DNA from: Polyangium sp. 15x6
GTDB taxonomy: Bacteria; Myxococcota_A; Polyangia; Polyangiales; Polyangiaceae
Length of the DNA: 64,000 nt
Assembly: GCF_029960785.1 (NCBI RefSeq)
Contig: NZ_JASBQE010000016.1
Span: forward strand, 1 to 64,000
Direction: 5' to 3'
This document shows, in pieces, positions 33,811-42,866 of the stretch; position 1 is the first letter of the stretch; every line of letters begins with the position of its first letter. The notes under the pieces were generated by a model that searched no databases, was not told the origin of the DNA, and worked only from the letters and a program-made list of their open reading frames with translations. A program made the translations under genes and the position numbers.

Positions 33811-35643
33811 ATGCGTAATCGTCGCCTTGCCACGCTCGCTCCCCTGACGTTTCTCCTCGCGGCCTGCGCCGTCGACGGCCAGGACGTCGACAATCAGGCC
33901 GCTCCGCAGGATGAGGGAGATTTGTTCGTCGCCAGGGACGATCAGGCCACCAAGCTCGCGGGGGACCTCAGCCTCGAGAAGATCGTCGCGGAGCGGCCCG
34001 ATGTCGTGCGCGGGGCCGGCGATCTGGAAGTCCGGCGCGTGCGCATCAACGATGAGGGCGAGGCGATCAACCGCCTCGCGCAGTCGATCCGCGGCGTCCC
34101 GGTCTTCGGCGGCGAGGCGATCGTGCGCCTCGATCGGCGCGGCCAGCTCCAGACGGTGCGCGACTACTTGCACCGGAACCTCAAGGTCGAGACGAGGCCG
34201 GCCCTCGCCGAGATCGACGCACGCAAGGCCGCGTACAACGCGGTCGACGGCGTGGTCTCGCGCGAGATCGGCACGGATCTCCAGATCGTGCCCCGCCCGA
34301 TGCTCGGCGCGGCGCTCACGTACCGCGTGCAGCTCGAGGGCACGCTGAACGACGGCTCGCCCACGATGCCGGTCGTCTTCGTCGACGCGCAGACGGGCGA
34401 GATCGTCGATCAGTACGACAACCTCCAGACGGGCAAGAGCCTCCAGACCTACACGCTGAACAACGGGACGTCCTTCAACAGCGCCACGCTGAAGCTGACC
34501 ACGACGGGGACGACCACGACGGGCTCCGGTGACGCCGTCGTGACCCAGGCGCACGAGAACGCCGGTCGCACGTACGACTTCTACTTCAACAACTTCGGCC
34601 GCGACAGCTACACCGGCACGGGCTCGACCATCAAGTCGTACGCGCACTACAGCACGGGCTACGTGAACGCGTACTGGGACGGGACGCGGATGGTTTACGG
34701 CGACGGCGATAACGTCAATTCGTCGGCGCTCACGGTGCTCGACGTCGTGGCCCACGAGCTCACGCACGCCGTCACCTCGAGCGAGTCGAACCTGACCTAC
34801 AGCTACGAGTCCGGCGCGCTGAACGAGGCGATGAGCGACATCTTCGGCGCCGCGGTCGAGGCGGCCCGCGACGGCGCCGTCTCGGGCAACACCTGGAAGA
34901 TCGGCGAGGAGTGCTGGACGCCGGGCACGGCGGGCGACGCGCTCCGCTACATGAACGATCCGGCGATCGCGGGCGATTACGACTACTACCCGACCCGCTA
35001 CACCGGCTCGCAGGACAACGGCGGCGTGCACTGGAACTCGGGCATCGCGAACCTCGCGTTTTACCTCGCGGTCGCCGGCGGCGTGCACCCGCGCGGCAAG
35101 ACGTCGAACCAGGTCCCGGCGCTCCATGCGGACGGGTTGACCAGCATCCAGATGGGCGCGGCGATCTTCTACCGCGCCAACACGGACTGCCTCGGCGCAA
35201 GCTCGAACTTCGCGGCCGCGCGCACCTGCACGGTCGACGCCGCGACGGCCCTCTACGGCGCGGCCGCGGCCACGTCGATCTCCGAGGCCTGGACGGCCGT
35301 GGGCGTGGGCGGCAGCAGCGGCGGCGGCGGCGGCGGGACGTACACGTCGCTCGGCGAGGTGACCGGCATCTCGGTCGGGAAGAGCAAGTGGAGCACGACG
35401 TACACGCAGGCGACGCCGGCCGGCGCGGCGACGCTGAAGGTCGAGATCTCCGGTGGCACGGGCGACGCGGATCTCTACGTCCGCCAGGGCTCCGCGCCGA
35501 CGGCCTCGCTCTACACCTGCCGCCCGTACCTCGAAGGCAACAACGAGGTCTGCGAGATCGCTGCCCCGAGCGGCACGTACTACATCAGGCTGTACGGCTA
35601 CGCGGCGTCGTCGGGTATCACGCTGAAGACGAGCTACAAGTGA
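33811..35643 (+). CDS. Secreted thermolysin-like M4 metalloprotease with PPC domain
   Basis: 610 aa. Signal peptide 1-20 with a Cys (LLAACAVDG), so possibly lipidated. FTP/PepSY-type propeptide about 40-200. The M4 catalytic domain carries the zinc site HELTH (His315, Glu316, His319), the third-ligand Glu in GALNEAMSDIFG, and catalytic-site GGVHWNSGIANLAFYL. After a Gly/Ser linker (GGSSGGGGGG) a C-terminal pre-peptidase (PPC) beta domain has the DADLYVRQGSAPT signature. It would be exported, self-processed and act on external protein, fitting a predatory, proteolytic lifestyle. Confidence 0.95.
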   Translation: MRNRRLATLAPLTFLLAACAVDGQDVDNQAAPQDEGDLFVARDDQATKLAGDLSLEKIVAERPDVVRGAGDLEVRRVRINDEGEAINRLAQSIRGVPVFGGEAIVRLDRRGQLQTVRDYLHRNLKVETRPALAEIDARKAAYNAVDGVVSREIGTDLQIVPRPMLGAALTYRVQLEGTLNDGSPTMPVVFVDAQTGEIVDQYDNLQTGKSLQTYTLNNGTSFNSATLKLTTTGTTTTGSGDAVVTQAHENAGRTYDFYFNNFGRDSYTGTGSTIKSYAHYSTGYVNAYWDGTRMVYGDGDNVNSSALTVLDVVAHELTHAVTSSESNLTYSYESGALNEAMSDIFGAAVEAARDGAVSGNTWKIGEECWTPGTAGDALRYMNDPAIAGDYDYYPTRYTGSQDNGGVHWNSGIANLAFYLAVAGGVHPRGKTSNQVPALHADGLTSIQMGAAIFYRANTDCLGASSNFAAARTCTVDAATALYGAAAATSISEAWTAVGVGGSSGGGGGGTYTSLGEVTGISVGKSKWSTTYTQATPAGAATLKVEISGGTGDADLYVRQGSAPTASLYTCRPYLEGNNEVCEIAAPSGTYYIRLYGYAASSGITLKTSYK

Positions 35644-35659
35644 TCGAGCGGTAGGCGAG

Positions 35660-35691
35660 GCGCGCCGCGCGGCAAACCCTGCGCGGCGCGC
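35660..35691. terminator. Bidirectional hairpin terminator
   Basis: Perfect 11-bp stem gcgcgccgcgc (35660-35670) and gcgcggcgcgc (35681-35691), 10-nt loop, between the convergent protease (+) and deformylase (-) stops. There is no clear T-run on either side. Confidence 0.6.
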
Positions 35692-35699
35692 GCCCTCCC

Positions 35700-36293
35700 T
35701 CATTCCACGCCAAACACCTTCTTCACCTCGTCGACGGGCGTCTCCAGCCAGCGCGCGCCCATCTCGTCGTTGCACGAGAGCGTCCGCGAGATCATGCGAT
35801 CCACGTAGAGCGTGCCGCGCAGGTGATCCACCTCGTGCTGCAGGATGCGCGCGGGCCAGCCCCGCGCCTCCCAGCGCAGCGGCTCGCCTTTCTCGTCGAA
35901 GCCCGTCACCTCCACGGCAAAGTGCCGCTCGACGAGCGCCATGTAGCCCGCGACGGACAGGCAGCCCTCGAAGTACGTCGCCGTCTCCTCGCCGATCACG
36001 CGCAGCTCGGGGTTGAAGATGACCGTGAGCGGAAACGGGGCGCGGCCGCGTTCTTCGCGTTGCTCTTTCGTGAGGCGCGCCATGCGGGTGTTATCGTCCT
36101 CGAGCACGATCACCTGCAGGCCCACGCCGATCTGCGGGGCGGCGAGGCCCACGCCGGGCGCCTGGCGCATCGCCTCGACCATTTTCTTCACGAGCAGGCG
36201 GGAGTCCCGGCTCTTGATCTGATCCCTCGCGACGGGCGCGGCGGCGGCGCGGAGGACGGGGTTACCGGCTTGTACGATCCTGGGCTTCGACAT
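35700..36293 (-). CDS. def: Peptide deformylase
   Basis: 197 aa, ATG at 36293. Removes the N-formyl group from nascent proteins. Motif 1 GVGLAAPQ (47-54), motif 2 EGCLS (109-113; Cys111 metal ligand), motif 3 HEVDH (153-157). Slightly longer than the typical 170 aa, with an insertion of charged residues near 70-88 (RMARLTKEQREERGRA). It is transcribed just after the TIM-barrel gene at 36314 (20-bp gap), so probably co-transcribed with it. Another copy for housekeeping may exist outside the window. Confidence 0.96.
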   Translation of the reverse strand: MSKPRIVQAGNPVLRAAAAPVARDQIKSRDSRLLVKKMVEAMRQAPGVGLAAPQIGVGLQVIVLEDDNTRMARLTKEQREERGRAPFPLTVIFNPELRVIGEETATYFEGCLSVAGYMALVERHFAVEVTGFDEKGEPLRWEARGWPARILQHEVDHLRGTLYVDRMISRTLSCNDEMGARWLETPVDEVKKVFGVE

Positions 36294-36313
36294 CGGGGCG
36301 CGGCATCGTGCCC

Positions 36314-37306
36314 TCACCCGCGCGTCCGGCGCAAGGAACCGGCCGCGCCGAGCAAACGTGACGCGCCGCGGACGAGCTTTTCCGTCGCGCGGCTCTTCCA
36401 CGTCGCTTCGGGCAAACACGGCGCGGGCTCGGTCCAGGCGAACGCGTCGAGCCACGCCTCCCAGGGCGGCCGCCGCAGCACGCCGCCGAGGTCGAAGAGC
36501 GTGAGATCCGAGAGGCCCGCCGCGCGCGCGATGGCCACGTCGTCGGCGAGATCGGCCGCCGAGCGGTACGTCGCCTCGTCCCCGAGCGCCCCCTTCCCCA
36601 CCGCGCCGAGCGACACGCCCGCCCGCGCCCCGAAGCGCGCCGCGGCGAGGCGGCACGAGGACGCGAGCAGGGGCCGTACATCGTTGCGGGTCAAAAGACC
36701 CCGCGAATAACCTTCGAGCAGCGTGGTGTAGACCATCACGCTCGCGTGATCCCAGGCGATGGATCCGATCGGCGTGCCGAGCCATCGTTCGAATCCCAAT
36801 CTTTCGTCGTCAAAAAGAACGAGTGGGATGACCGCGGCCGAGACGCGGATCGACGTGGGGACACGCGCGCCGAGGTCCCGCGCGAGGGCGCCGAGGATCG
36901 CCGCGCCGTCCTCGGGATGAGGCGCGCTCCTCGCGGGCGGGTCGAGCCCGAGGAGGCGGCGGAGGCGATCGATCGGCGGTTCGAGATCGAGGGCAATTTC
37001 CTCGGGCAGGGCACAGGCCGCGTCGAGCTCGTCGACGAGCGTCCGGACGTACGCGGCGAAGCGGGCCGCGTTGTCCACGCTCGCCCAGCGCCCGGCCGCG
37101 TCCGCGAGCATCGGCCAGACGGCGAACGGGAGCCCCACGTCCCTCGCGGCCTGGGCGAGCCGCACGAGATCGGCGCGCGGGCCCGGCTGTGCCGCGACGA
37201 TGAGGCCGATCTTCCGCTCCGCGAGGGCCGCGAGCACGGCCGGCGCCGCGATCTCGGCGTGCGTGACCATCTCGCACCAGATGCGAAGGCCGCGCGGGGC
37301 CGTCAT
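36314..37306 (-). CDS. Uncharacterised TIM-barrel-like protein
   Basis: 330 aa from the ATG at 37306, chosen over a GTG at 37330. Not recognised with certainty. The alternating pattern of strands and Ala-rich helices suggests a TIM barrel: RIWCEMVTH, IGLIVAAQPG, PFAVWPMLAD, EIALDLEPPID (acidic strand end), IRVSAAVIPLVLF, SVMVYTTLLEGYSRG, AGVSLGAVGKG and DLTLFDLGGVLRR. Acidic residues at strand ends recall glycoside-hydrolase-like barrels, but no family is named. It sits upstream of peptide deformylase on the same strand and is divergent from the glycosyltransferase. Confidence 0.7.
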   Translation of the reverse strand: MTAPRGLRIWCEMVTHAEIAAPAVLAALAERKIGLIVAAQPGPRADLVRLAQAARDVGLPFAVWPMLADAAGRWASVDNAARFAAYVRTLVDELDAACALPEEIALDLEPPIDRLRRLLGLDPPARSAPHPEDGAAILGALARDLGARVPTSIRVSAAVIPLVLFDDERLGFERWLGTPIGSIAWDHASVMVYTTLLEGYSRGLLTRNDVRPLLASSCRLAAARFGARAGVSLGAVGKGALGDEATYRSAADLADDVAIARAAGLSDLTLFDLGGVLRRPPWEAWLDAFAWTEPAPCLPEATWKSRATEKLVRGASRLLGAAGSLRRTRG

Positions 37307-37356
37307 GCGCGCCGGATCCTCGACCCCCACGGCGCGGATCGATAAACTCTTCGCCC

Positions 37357-38436
37357 ATGAAGATCCTCTACGGGGTGGTGGGCGAGGGCATGGGGCACGC
37401 GATGCGCTCGCGCGTGGTGCTCGAGCACCTGGTCGGCCAGGGGCACGAGATCGAGATCATGGCCTCCGGGCGGGCGGCCGAGTTCCTCACCAAGCGATTC
37501 GAGGGCGTGAACAAGATTCACGGCTTCCACATGATCTACGAGGAGAACCGCGTCCGTCGGGGCAAGACGTTGTTCTCGAACGTGACGCAGGGCGCGGCCG
37601 GGCTGCCCAAGAACATCGCGGCGTACTTCGAGCTCATCCAGGCGTTCCGCCCCGAGGTCGTGATCAGCGATTTCGAGTCGTGGACCTACCTGTTCGCCAA
37701 GACGCATGGACTGCCCATCCTGTCCATCGACAACATGCAGATCATCAACCGGTGCACGCACGGGCCCGACATCATCCGCGGGGACGAGGCGGACTTTACC
37801 GTGGCGCGCCTGTTCATCAAAGGAAAACTCCCGTTCTGCGACCATTATCTCGTCACGAGCTTTTTCCGCCCCCCGATCCGCAAGCCCCGCACGACGCTCT
37901 ACCCGCCGATCCTGCGCCCCGAGATCCTCCGCGCGAACCGGCGCGAGGGCGAGCACTTGCTCGTCTACCAGACCGCCGAAGGGAACGACGCGCTCGCCGA
38001 TACGCTGCGGAAGACGGGCCTCGAATGCCGCATCTACGGCATGCGCCGCGGGATCCAGGAGGAAGAGGTCGAGGGCAACCTGCGGTATCGGCCCTTCAGC
38101 GAGGACGGGTTCATCGACGACCTCGCCTCGGCCCGCGCCGTCATCGCGGGCGGCGGCTTCACGCTCATGGGGGAGGCGGTTTTCCTCCACAAACCCATGC
38201 TCGCCGTCCCCATCCGCCACCAGTTCGAGCAGGTCCTGAACGCGCGATACTTGGAGCGCGAAGGGTTTGGCCGGGCAGCGGACTCCCTCGCGGATCCGGC
38301 CACGATCCTCGATTTCGTGAAGGTCGTCCCCGAATGCGCGGAGAAGCTCGCCGCGTATTCCCAGAACGGGAACCAGGATCTCTTCGACGGCATCGACGGG
38401 CTGCTCGATCGGGCCGCGGCGGGCGTGCTGTCCTGA
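37357..38436 (+). CDS. MurG/GT28-like glycosyltransferase
   Basis: 359 aa, ATG start. N-terminal GEGMGHAMRS (9-18) is the donor/acceptor loop of the UGT/MurG group; the middle has a DFESWTYLFAK segment; the C-terminal half has GFIDDLASARAVIAGGGFTLMGEAVFLHKPMLAVPIRHQFEQVLNA-like order, with the GGGFT nucleotide-sugar loop and Glu/Gln ligands. It matches the conserved-hypothetical glycosyltransferase group related to MJ1255/VC2487. Its stop abuts the stop of the convergent gene with zero gap. Acceptor unknown; a glycolipid or surface glycan is likely. Confidence 0.85.
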   Translation: MKILYGVVGEGMGHAMRSRVVLEHLVGQGHEIEIMASGRAAEFLTKRFEGVNKIHGFHMIYEENRVRRGKTLFSNVTQGAAGLPKNIAAYFELIQAFRPEVVISDFESWTYLFAKTHGLPILSIDNMQIINRCTHGPDIIRGDEADFTVARLFIKGKLPFCDHYLVTSFFRPPIRKPRTTLYPPILRPEILRANRREGEHLLVYQTAEGNDALADTLRKTGLECRIYGMRRGIQEEEVEGNLRYRPFSEDGFIDDLASARAVIAGGGFTLMGEAVFLHKPMLAVPIRHQFEQVLNARYLEREGFGRAADSLADPATILDFVKVVPECAEKLAAYSQNGNQDLFDGIDGLLDRAAAGVLS

Positions 38437-39534
38437 TCAGAAGAAATAGCGGAGGGCCAGGCGTCCGCCGAGCGCGCGGGTCGGCGGGCCGGGCGAGATC
38501 GTGTCTCCGGCGGCGCGCCGTGCTTGGGTAAAACCGTACGTCCCGACGAACCCCAGCGTGAGCGCGTCGCGCCCCGTGTAATACACGCCCGCCGCGACGC
38601 GCTCCGTCGTGTAGGCCATGGGCGCGCCGCCGAGGATCTCCGCGTTGCGACGATCGAGGCCTCGGTTTTCGCCGCGCTCGAGCCCCGCTTCGAGCATCGC
38701 GCCGAGCGGCGCGAGGGGCGCGAGGTCGACCGAGGCGGCGACGGACGCCGCATACGAGCGCGGTGACATGTGGGAATCGAGGCCCGGGCCGCCGTGCAGC
38801 CTCGTATCGAGCGCCTCGCCGCCGAACGAGGCCTGAAGCCCCACGTGCCGGCCGAACGATTTCGCCGCGCTCGCGTACACGTGCACGCCGAACGAGCGCT
38901 CGTCCACGCGCATCGCCCCGGCCCCGTCGAACGTCTTGAATGCGCAGCCGAGGTCCCCGGCGATCAGGCAGACAATGCGCGCCCTGTCCCGCATCGCCGC
39001 GTCCGCCTCGCGCATCATGGCGTCCACGAGCCCGGAGGGACGCGCGCGCACCCCGCCGGCCATGATCAGGCCCGCGCGCAGGCCGACCGAGATGCCGAGC
39101 GATTCACTGTGCAGGACCTCGAAGCCGAGGTGCGGGCGGACCTCGTAGCCCATGCGGCCTCCATAATAATAGGTCGACGCCGCGTCGCCCCCGACGCCCA
39201 TTTGAAAGGCCGCGCGCGCCCCGATCTCCGCGCCGCGCACCGGCGCGATTCCGAAGGCGAGCCGCTCCTCGAACAGGAAAAGCTTCTGGCCGTCGCGGGC
39301 GGGGAGCGGCAAGCGCATCGGCCCCGCGGGGGGCGCGCCCGCGCCGTCCTGGACGCGCAGGCCCATCGAGGTGTCGATTCCGACGTGGGTGGTGGTGAAT
39401 GGACCTTCCAGCAGCACGGGCGGCTGGAAGGTGTGGCCCTCGAGGGTACGCGCCGCGGCCGCTCCGTACTGCATCTCGGCGCGCCCGGACGGAGCGGCGA
39501 GGAGCACGGCGAGGGCCGCGGCGCAGGCGATCAC
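38437..39534 (-). CDS. Outer-membrane beta-barrel-type protein
   Basis: 365 aa from a GTG at 39534 that overlaps the stop codon of the small lipoprotein gene upstream (GTGA). Signal peptide IACAAALAVLLAAPSGRA. The mature chain alternates polar and aromatic residues, with many short amphipathic strands and Gly turns, ending LGGRLALRYFF; the terminal Phe is typical of barrels inserted by BamA. No porin or receptor family recognised. Coupling to the Cys-rich lipoprotein suggests that they act together at the cell surface. Confidence 0.72.
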   Translation of the reverse strand: MIACAAALAVLLAAPSGRAEMQYGAAAARTLEGHTFQPPVLLEGPFTTTHVGIDTSMGLRVQDGAGAPPAGPMRLPLPARDGQKLFLFEERLAFGIAPVRGAEIGARAAFQMGVGGDAASTYYYGGRMGYEVRPHLGFEVLHSESLGISVGLRAGLIMAGGVRARPSGLVDAMMREADAAMRDRARIVCLIAGDLGCAFKTFDGAGAMRVDERSFGVHVYASAAKSFGRHVGLQASFGGEALDTRLHGGPGLDSHMSPRSYAASVAASVDLAPLAPLGAMLEAGLERGENRGLDRRNAEILGGAPMAYTTERVAAGVYYTGRDALTLGFVGTYGFTQARRAAGDTISPGPPTRALGGRLALRYFF

Positions 39535-39794
39535 TTGATGCGGCAGGCCTTGGTGCTGGTGCCGGTCACGCCGTTGCAGGACTCGCTCGCGGCGCAATCC
39601 GCGTCTTGCGTGCAGACCTTGAGGCACTGCGGCTCCGTGGCCGTGTCGCTCGGCTTCCCGCAGATTGCGTCGTCGACACATTCGTCCGCCGCGCCCTCGG
39701 TCTCGCATGGCTCCCCCACCTCTGCCGCGGAACATGCAAGCAGAACGGTGGTGAAGGAAGCGAGCGCCAGCGCGACGAGGCTATTTTTGAGCAT
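39531..39794 (-). CDS. Cys-rich small lipoprotein
   Basis: 87 aa, ATG with strong AAAGGAG ribosome site. Lipobox VLLAC (Cys21). The mature part has eight further cysteines in an EB/EGF-like spacing (CETEG, CVDDAICGK, CLKVCTQDADCAASESCNG), likely disulfide-bonded outside the cytoplasm. This type is common in Myxococcota surface proteins. Its TGA stop overlaps the GTG of the barrel gene. Confidence 0.8.
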   Translation of the reverse strand: MLKNSLVALALASFTTVLLACSAAEVGEPCETEGAADECVDDAICGKPSDTATEPQCLKVCTQDADCAASESCNGVTGTSTKACRIK

Positions 39795-40248
39795 GAATGT
39801 CTCCTTTCGACAGGGGCGTCAGACTATCGCTCGGGCACGGGCGCACGCTCTCCTTTTCTGCCACGAACGGCCATTTTTCTGGTCACGCGGGTGACCATCA
39901 TGGAGGCCCGCCATCGAAACGAAACACGCGGTCGACACGGAAATGGTTCAATGGCCGGCGCGCCCGTGCGTCATCCCGCATGTCCTCGCAATGGGCGCGC
40001 GACTGTGCGGCCCGTCGCGGCCCGCGGGGCGTCCCCTTCGGGTACGACGGATCGTGGGCCGCCGGGCGTGCCCGGGGGTGGGACGGGAGAAACGGCGAGT
40101 CGGGGCAGTATGGACGGACCGCCCTTCCGCCAATGGGTTGTCACACGCGCCGGCGGTCGGTCCCGGCTGCATTCGGCCCGACGCACCGCAGCGTCTCGCG
40201 CCGCACTCGCGTCCGCTGGATCGGGCAAATCCCACGTTGCGCCGCAAT

Positions 40249-40264
40249 TGTGACAATTGTCACA
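40249..40264. promoter_or_regulatory. Perfect 16-bp palindrome matching the CRP/FNR-family operator
   Basis: TGTGACAATTGTCACA, i.e. TGTGA-N6-TCACA, identical in its half-sites to the consensus of cAMP receptor protein. The centre is AT-rich in an otherwise GC-rich region. It lies 96 bp upstream of the DUF2169 start codon, and could also affect the divergent lipoprotein gene about 450 bp away. A Crp/Fnr-type regulator is inferred; none is encoded in the window. Confidence 0.7.
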
Positions 40265-40293
40265 GTCGATGGAGCGGAAGAGCTCGAGGGCAC

Positions 40294-40326
40294 GAAAGAT
40301 TCGGGGATCCCGCGAGGAAATCTTTC
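40294..40326. promoter_or_regulatory. Stem-loop in the leader before the DUF2169 gene
   Basis: Perfect 8-bp inverted repeat gaaagatt (40294-40301) and aatctttc (40319-40326) with a 17-nt GC-rich middle, 34 bp upstream of the TTG start. AT-rich arms in a GC-rich genome make chance less likely. It could be an operator or leader hairpin. Confidence 0.4.
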
Positions 40327-40359
40327 CCAACCTGCTCGCGTTAAGCTACCCTCCCCGCA

Positions 40360-42789
40360 TTGGAGATCGTCCGACTCTGCCCATTCAGCGTCGCCACCGT
40401 GGTGTGGGAAGAGCACCCCGGAGGCTATCGCCTCACGATCGGGGTGAAGGCGACGTTCACGCTGGTCCACGGCGAGACGGCCCTTCTGGCGCCGAAGCAA
40501 GACACGGCGCACGGCGATATCTCCTGGGATCACAACCCGCAAGCGGCGCTCTTCGCGCCGAGTGACTTCGTCCCCTACAAGCCGAAGGTCGACGTCGCGT
40601 TCTCGGGCCGCGCGTTCGCCCCGGGCGGCGTGCCGACGGAGATGCTCGTGCCGCGCCTGCGCGTGGGGCATTTCGAGAAGTCGCTGCGCGTCTGCGGGCC
40701 ACGCGTATGGATGCCCGGGCACACCGGCAGCCTGCGTCCGAGCGCCCCCGAGCGGTTCTCCGCGATCCCGCTCCGTTACGAGCTCGCCGCGATGCAAGGC
40801 GAGAACATGAGCGGCATCCCCAGCGGCGCCGGGAGCGCAGGCTGGCCCTTGCCGCGCATCGAGACGAGCGAGACGTGTCCGCCCAACGCGACGCCGGGCT
40901 TCGGCCCGCTGCCGATCCGCTGGCGCGCCGAGCACCGCGGCGCCCCGGATGATGCCGTCATGTTCGCGCGTCGCATCCGCACCGAGCACGCGATGGCCCC
41001 CGAGTCGCTCCCCTTCTCGCTCTTCAATTGCGCCCCGATCGAGCAGCAGATCGACGAGCTCGAGCCCGCGCCCGTGATCGTGCTCGAACACCTGACCCGC
41101 AAGGCCTCGCGCTTCGAGTCGAAGCTGCCGAACATCCGCCCGCGCGTGTTTTACGCGCACCAGGGTTCGCTGCGGCCGTTCGAGGTCGACGTGCGTCTCG
41201 ACACGATCTGGATCGACGGCGTGCGTCTCGTGGCCGTCGTGTCCTGGCGTGGATCGACGCCGGTGCACGAGCCCGACGAGCACGCGCTCGGCCGGATCAT
41301 CGTGGCCTCCGAGAGCCCCGAGATGACCGTGAGCCTCGAAGACGTGGAGTCGCCCCCCGTCCCGCCCGAGGACTCGAGCCCCAGGCCCATCCTGCCCCGC
41401 CCCTTCGAGGGCGAGATCGCCGAGGACGAGGGGTACACGCTCCTGCCGAGCGCGCCCGTGCAGCACACGCCGGAAGAGCCGGCCTCGCTCCCCGTCGAGC
41501 CGCTCGCGCTCGCGAGCGGCGGTGGCCTTCCCGCGCGCCCGCGCGACAGCTCGGTGCCGATCCCGCCGTCGGGAGAGCGCCTCATCGAGGATCGCGCGTC
41601 GTCGAGGTTCGTCGTGGACGCGGCCTTCCCCGGGCCAGCCGAGCTCGTCGAGCGCGCCACGCGCGGAGAGGTCGGGGACGAGCGGCCCGCGCACGTCGAG
41701 ACGTCCTGGGAGACGGACGTTTGGCCGGGCGACGCGGCCGCGATGCGGCTGCCACCGCCCCCCACGCCGACGAGCGTTTCGCAGGGCGAGCACACGCCAG
41801 ACGAAGAGGAAGAAGATCCGGCCGATCGCGCGCCCGCGACCGCGCGCACGGGAACGACGAGCCCGCCGCCGGCGGAGAGCTTCGGCGTGATCACGGAGCG
41901 CGATACGCTCGCGCCGCCGACGCTGGTGCCGAGCACGCGAAAGACGGGGACGCTCGCGCCGCCTCCCACGTTGCCCGGCGGGGCCGCCGCCGCGAGTGGT
42001 CGGCTGCTCGACGCGCCGCCCACGACCCAGCGCGCCCCCGCGCTCCTCACGTGGACCGATTCGAAGGGCCCGTCCGTCGCGACGCCCGTGAGCGCAGCGC
42101 CCGTCTCGCCGGCGGAGAACGCAGCCTTCTTCGCGGCGTCGGCCGTGGCCTCGTCCGGCCCCGCCCTGCCCTCCGCGCCGGTGACGCCGTCGCCGAAGCC
42201 TTCGGTCGTCGCGGTCGAGACCCCGCGCCCGTCGGGTGATCGTCGCCGTCCCTCGACGGCGAGCATGGCCGCGCCGCTGCTCATGGCCGCGGAGCTACCG
42301 CTCGAACAATGCGCGACCGTGGCCGCTCGGATCGATCGCCGCCCGGAGGACCGCGCTCGCATCCTGTCGGAGATGGGTTTGTCGGAGCAGCGCTGGGTGT
42401 CGACCGAGCGGACGTGGATAGGCGCGATCCGCGCCGAGACCGAGCAAGGTCGGTCCGAGCTCCGGCTCGCCTACGATCGGGCGTACGTGCAGCAGCTCGA
42501 GATCGAGCGAGGCGCGCTGGAGATCGCCGACTACGCGCGGCTGATGTTCTCGGTCGAGCACAGCGACGCCGACGTGGTGCTCGCGGAGCTCGGCCTCGCG
42601 CGCATCTGCCTCGTGCGGATCGAGCGCGTCTGGCAGGAGCGCATGGAGGCCGATCCGGCCTTCCGAGCGCGCGTGCGGGAGGCGCTGGCCTCGGCGCGCC
42701 GGGCCTACGCGCGGGTGCACCCCGACGGCCGCGGCGCGACGTTCGCCGAGGCGGCCACGCCCTCGCGGCCACGGTCGAGTGATCGATGA
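40360..42789 (+). CDS. DUF2169-domain protein with C-terminal tandem helical domains
   Basis: 809 aa, TTG start directly before EIVRLCPFSVATVVWEE. Residues 5-320 match DUF2169, a domain often encoded beside type VI secretion effectors and VgrG proteins. The middle 330-610 is a Pro/Glu/Ala-rich, presumably disordered linker. The C-terminal 170 residues hold two copies of a roughly 60-residue helical unit (RILSEMGLSEQRWVSTERTW and VVLAELGLARICLVRIERVW share L-x-x-x-GL-x(6)-ER-x-W). No secretion signal. No type VI genes are in the window, so the partner is unknown. Confidence 0.82.
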   Translation: MEIVRLCPFSVATVVWEEHPGGYRLTIGVKATFTLVHGETALLAPKQDTAHGDISWDHNPQAALFAPSDFVPYKPKVDVAFSGRAFAPGGVPTEMLVPRLRVGHFEKSLRVCGPRVWMPGHTGSLRPSAPERFSAIPLRYELAAMQGENMSGIPSGAGSAGWPLPRIETSETCPPNATPGFGPLPIRWRAEHRGAPDDAVMFARRIRTEHAMAPESLPFSLFNCAPIEQQIDELEPAPVIVLEHLTRKASRFESKLPNIRPRVFYAHQGSLRPFEVDVRLDTIWIDGVRLVAVVSWRGSTPVHEPDEHALGRIIVASESPEMTVSLEDVESPPVPPEDSSPRPILPRPFEGEIAEDEGYTLLPSAPVQHTPEEPASLPVEPLALASGGGLPARPRDSSVPIPPSGERLIEDRASSRFVVDAAFPGPAELVERATRGEVGDERPAHVETSWETDVWPGDAAAMRLPPPPTPTSVSQGEHTPDEEEEDPADRAPATARTGTTSPPPAESFGVITERDTLAPPTLVPSTRKTGTLAPPPTLPGGAAAASGRLLDAPPTTQRAPALLTWTDSKGPSVATPVSAAPVSPAENAAFFAASAVASSGPALPSAPVTPSPKPSVVAVETPRPSGDRRRPSTASMAAPLLMAAELPLEQCATVAARIDRRPEDRARILSEMGLSEQRWVSTERTWIGAIRAETEQGRSELRLAYDRAYVQQLEIERGALEIADYARLMFSVEHSDADVVLAELGLARICLVRIERVWQERMEADPAFRARVREALASARRAYARVHPDGRGATFAEAATPSRPRSSDR

Positions 42790-42866
42790 CGTGATCGATG
42801 ACGTGACCGCGGCGTGAAGAATTGACGCCTCGCCCGCCGGCCCAACGTGCGCGGTGGGAGGCGAAG

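Larger units (their letters stand above)
39795..40359. other. Long divergent intergenic region
   Basis: 565 bp between the start of the Cys-rich lipoprotein gene (-) and the DUF2169 gene (+). No convincing gene: a minus-strand frame of 119 codons at 39971-40330 and plus-strand frames have shadow-like Arg/Pro composition. It holds the CRP-like palindrome at 40249-40264 and a stem-loop at 40294-40326, listed separately. The rest shows no structure that I can support. Confidence 0.55.

Noticed and set aside
39971-40330. 119-codon minus-strand hypothetical gene
   Set aside because: It would cover the CRP-like operator and leader hairpin; Arg/Pro-rich composition and no ribosome site.
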